A stretch of 6,190 nt of DNA from Calditrichota bacterium (GTDB taxonomy: Bacteria > Calditrichota > Calditrichia > Calditrichales > Calditrichaceae), in assembly GCA_024278715.1 (NCBI GenBank), contig JAJRSN010000235.1:1-6190 (forward strand). Direction: 5' to 3'. The notes under the pieces were generated by a model. It was not told the origin of the DNA and ran no database searches. It worked only from the letters and a program-made list of their open reading frames with translations. The position numbers were made by a program, and so were the translations under genes. Shown here piece by piece: positions 5,244 through 6,190 of the stretch (the stretch's first letter is position 1; each line of letters begins with the position of its first letter).

Positions 5244-6190
5244 ATGCAAATTCGGATTACCCTTTTACCGGGCGACGGTATCGGACCAGAAGTAGTTCAG
5301 GCTGCCGTAAAAGTGATGCAGGCGGCGGCTGAAAAATTCAATATTCGGATTCAATTGACAGAAAAGCTCATCGGAGGCGCCTCTTTTGATAAATTCGGCA
5401 CACCCTTAACGGACGAGACGCTGCAAGCCTGTTTTGACGCGGACGCCGTGATATTGGGCGCAGTGGGAGGTTATCAGTGGGAAGCGCTGCCTCATTATCA
5501 AAAACCGGAAGCAGCGCTGTTAAAGCTGCGCAAAGAGTTGCAATTGTTTGCTAATATTCGTCCGGCAAAGGTCTATTCGGCGTTTGCAGGAGCTTCTTCC
5601 TTAAAAGCAGAAATTTTGAGCGGAACCGATTTTGTTGTATTGCGCGAACTGACGGGAGGAATCTATTTCGGCGAGCCGCGCGGGTATGATAAGACCAAAG
5701 GTTGGAATACTATGGTGTATCAACGCCATGAAATTGAACGCATTGCGCAAAAAGCCTTCGAAATTGCTCGTCAACGAAATCGTAAAGTGACTTCCGTTGA
5801 TAAAGCCAATGTGTTGGAAGTCTCTCAATTCTGGCGGGATGTGGTGGCTGAAGTCGCCAAACAATATCCCGGAGTGGAATTGAATAATTTGTACGTGGAT
5901 AATGCCGCCATGCAAATTGTGCGCGACCCCAAACAGTTTGACGTTATTTTAACCTCCAATTTGTTTGGCGATATTTTAAGCGATATCGCCGGTATGATCA
6001 CCGGCAGTCTGGGAATGCTTCCCTCGGCGAGCCTTGGAGAAAAATACGCCCTTTACGAACCGGTTCACGGCAGCGCTCCGGATATTGCCGGGCAGAATAA
6101 AGCTAATCCCATCGCCACAATCGCTTCGGTAGCGATGATGTTCAGCTATTCTTTTCAGATGACCAAAGCGGGACAGTTAATCGAACAGGC
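5244..6190 (+). CDS. leuB: 3-isopropylmalate dehydrogenase, 3'-partial
   Basis: Oxidatively decarboxylates (2R,3S)-3-isopropylmalate to 2-oxoisocaproate with NAD+, the third leucine-specific step. The frame is open from ATG 5244 to the right edge; 315 residues are visible of about 355-360 expected. It begins MQIRITLLPGDGIGPEVV, the classic family start. Substrate and metal residues are all present, two positions later than in the Thermus enzyme: Arg96, Arg106 (LFANIRPAK), Arg134 and Tyr141 (RELTGGIYFGEPR), Lys187 (DKANVLEVS), Asp219, Asp243 and Asp247 (FGDILSDIAG). The NAD loop EPVHGSAPDIAG (272-283) is typical. LEVSQFWRDVV and the RELTGGIYFG signature point to LeuB rather than isocitrate or tartrate dehydrogenase, and the ilvC neighbour supports this. 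AGGAGG at 5233-5238, 5 bases before ATG, is a strong ribosome binding site only 11 bases after the ilvC stop region begins, so tight co-expression with ilvC is likely. Confidence 0.96.
   Translation, partial: MQIRITLLPGDGIGPEVVQAAVKVMQAAAEKFNIRIQLTEKLIGGASFDKFGTPLTDETLQACFDADAVILGAVGGYQWEALPHYQKPEAALLKLRKELQLFANIRPAKVYSAFAGASSLKAEILSGTDFVVLRELTGGIYFGEPRGYDKTKGWNTMVYQRHEIERIAQKAFEIARQRNRKVTSVDKANVLEVSQFWRDVVAEVAKQYPGVELNNLYVDNAAMQIVRDPKQFDVILTSNLFGDILSDIAGMITGSLGMLPSASLGEKYALYEPVHGSAPDIAGQNKANPIATIASVAMMFSYSFQMTKAGQLIEQ

Overview
The window is a stretch of a bacterial chromosome carrying a branched-chain amino acid (valine, isoleucine, leucine) biosynthesis cluster, all on the + strand: ilvD (cut by the left edge), ilvB, ilvN, a 329-base gap with repeats, ilvC, and leuB (cut by the right edge). 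Base composition looks balanced to slightly AT-leaning. Shine-Dalgarno sites are good (AAAGAGGAG, GGAAAGGA, AGGAGG) and start codons are ATG. The host cannot be named from this. The GATT-rich tandem repeat in the gap resembles dispersed intergenic repeats I recall from environmental bacteria such as the Bacteroidota/Calditrichota/Chlorobi group, so that group is a weak guess only.

Layout: bases 2-1663 hold dihydroxy-acid dehydratase (IlvD), lacking only about 8 N-terminal residues. After 19 bases comes the large catalytic subunit of acetohydroxyacid synthase (IlvB, 1683-3401). It overlaps by 4 bases (ATGA) with the small regulatory subunit (IlvN/IlvH type, 3398-3907). Bases 3908-4236 contain no credible gene. 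They hold three tracts of a degenerate 9-base repeat (consensus C-W-GATT-R-N-N), the first of which starts at the last base of the ilvN stop codon. After these come a TATAAT box and a short palindrome. Ketol-acid reductoisomerase (IlvC, 4237-5232) and, 11 bases later, 3-isopropylmalate dehydrogenase (LeuB, 5244 to the edge) follow.

Function: IlvBN condenses pyruvate with pyruvate or 2-oxobutyrate. IlvC isomerises and reduces the product. IlvD dehydrates it to the 2-oxo acid precursor of valine or isoleucine. LeuB acts on the leucine branch that departs from 2-oxoisovalerate. All catalytic motifs checked are intact. The transaminase and the other leucine genes (leuA, leuC, leuD) are not in the window.

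The coding part is ordinary. The only structure not explained by the genes is the repeat-bearing gap between ilvN and ilvC. Its three tracts share one 9-base register and include an 18-base perfect direct repeat. The gap probably splits the cluster into ilvDBN and ilvC-leuB transcription segments. I see no evidence of a new enzymatic or defence system here.
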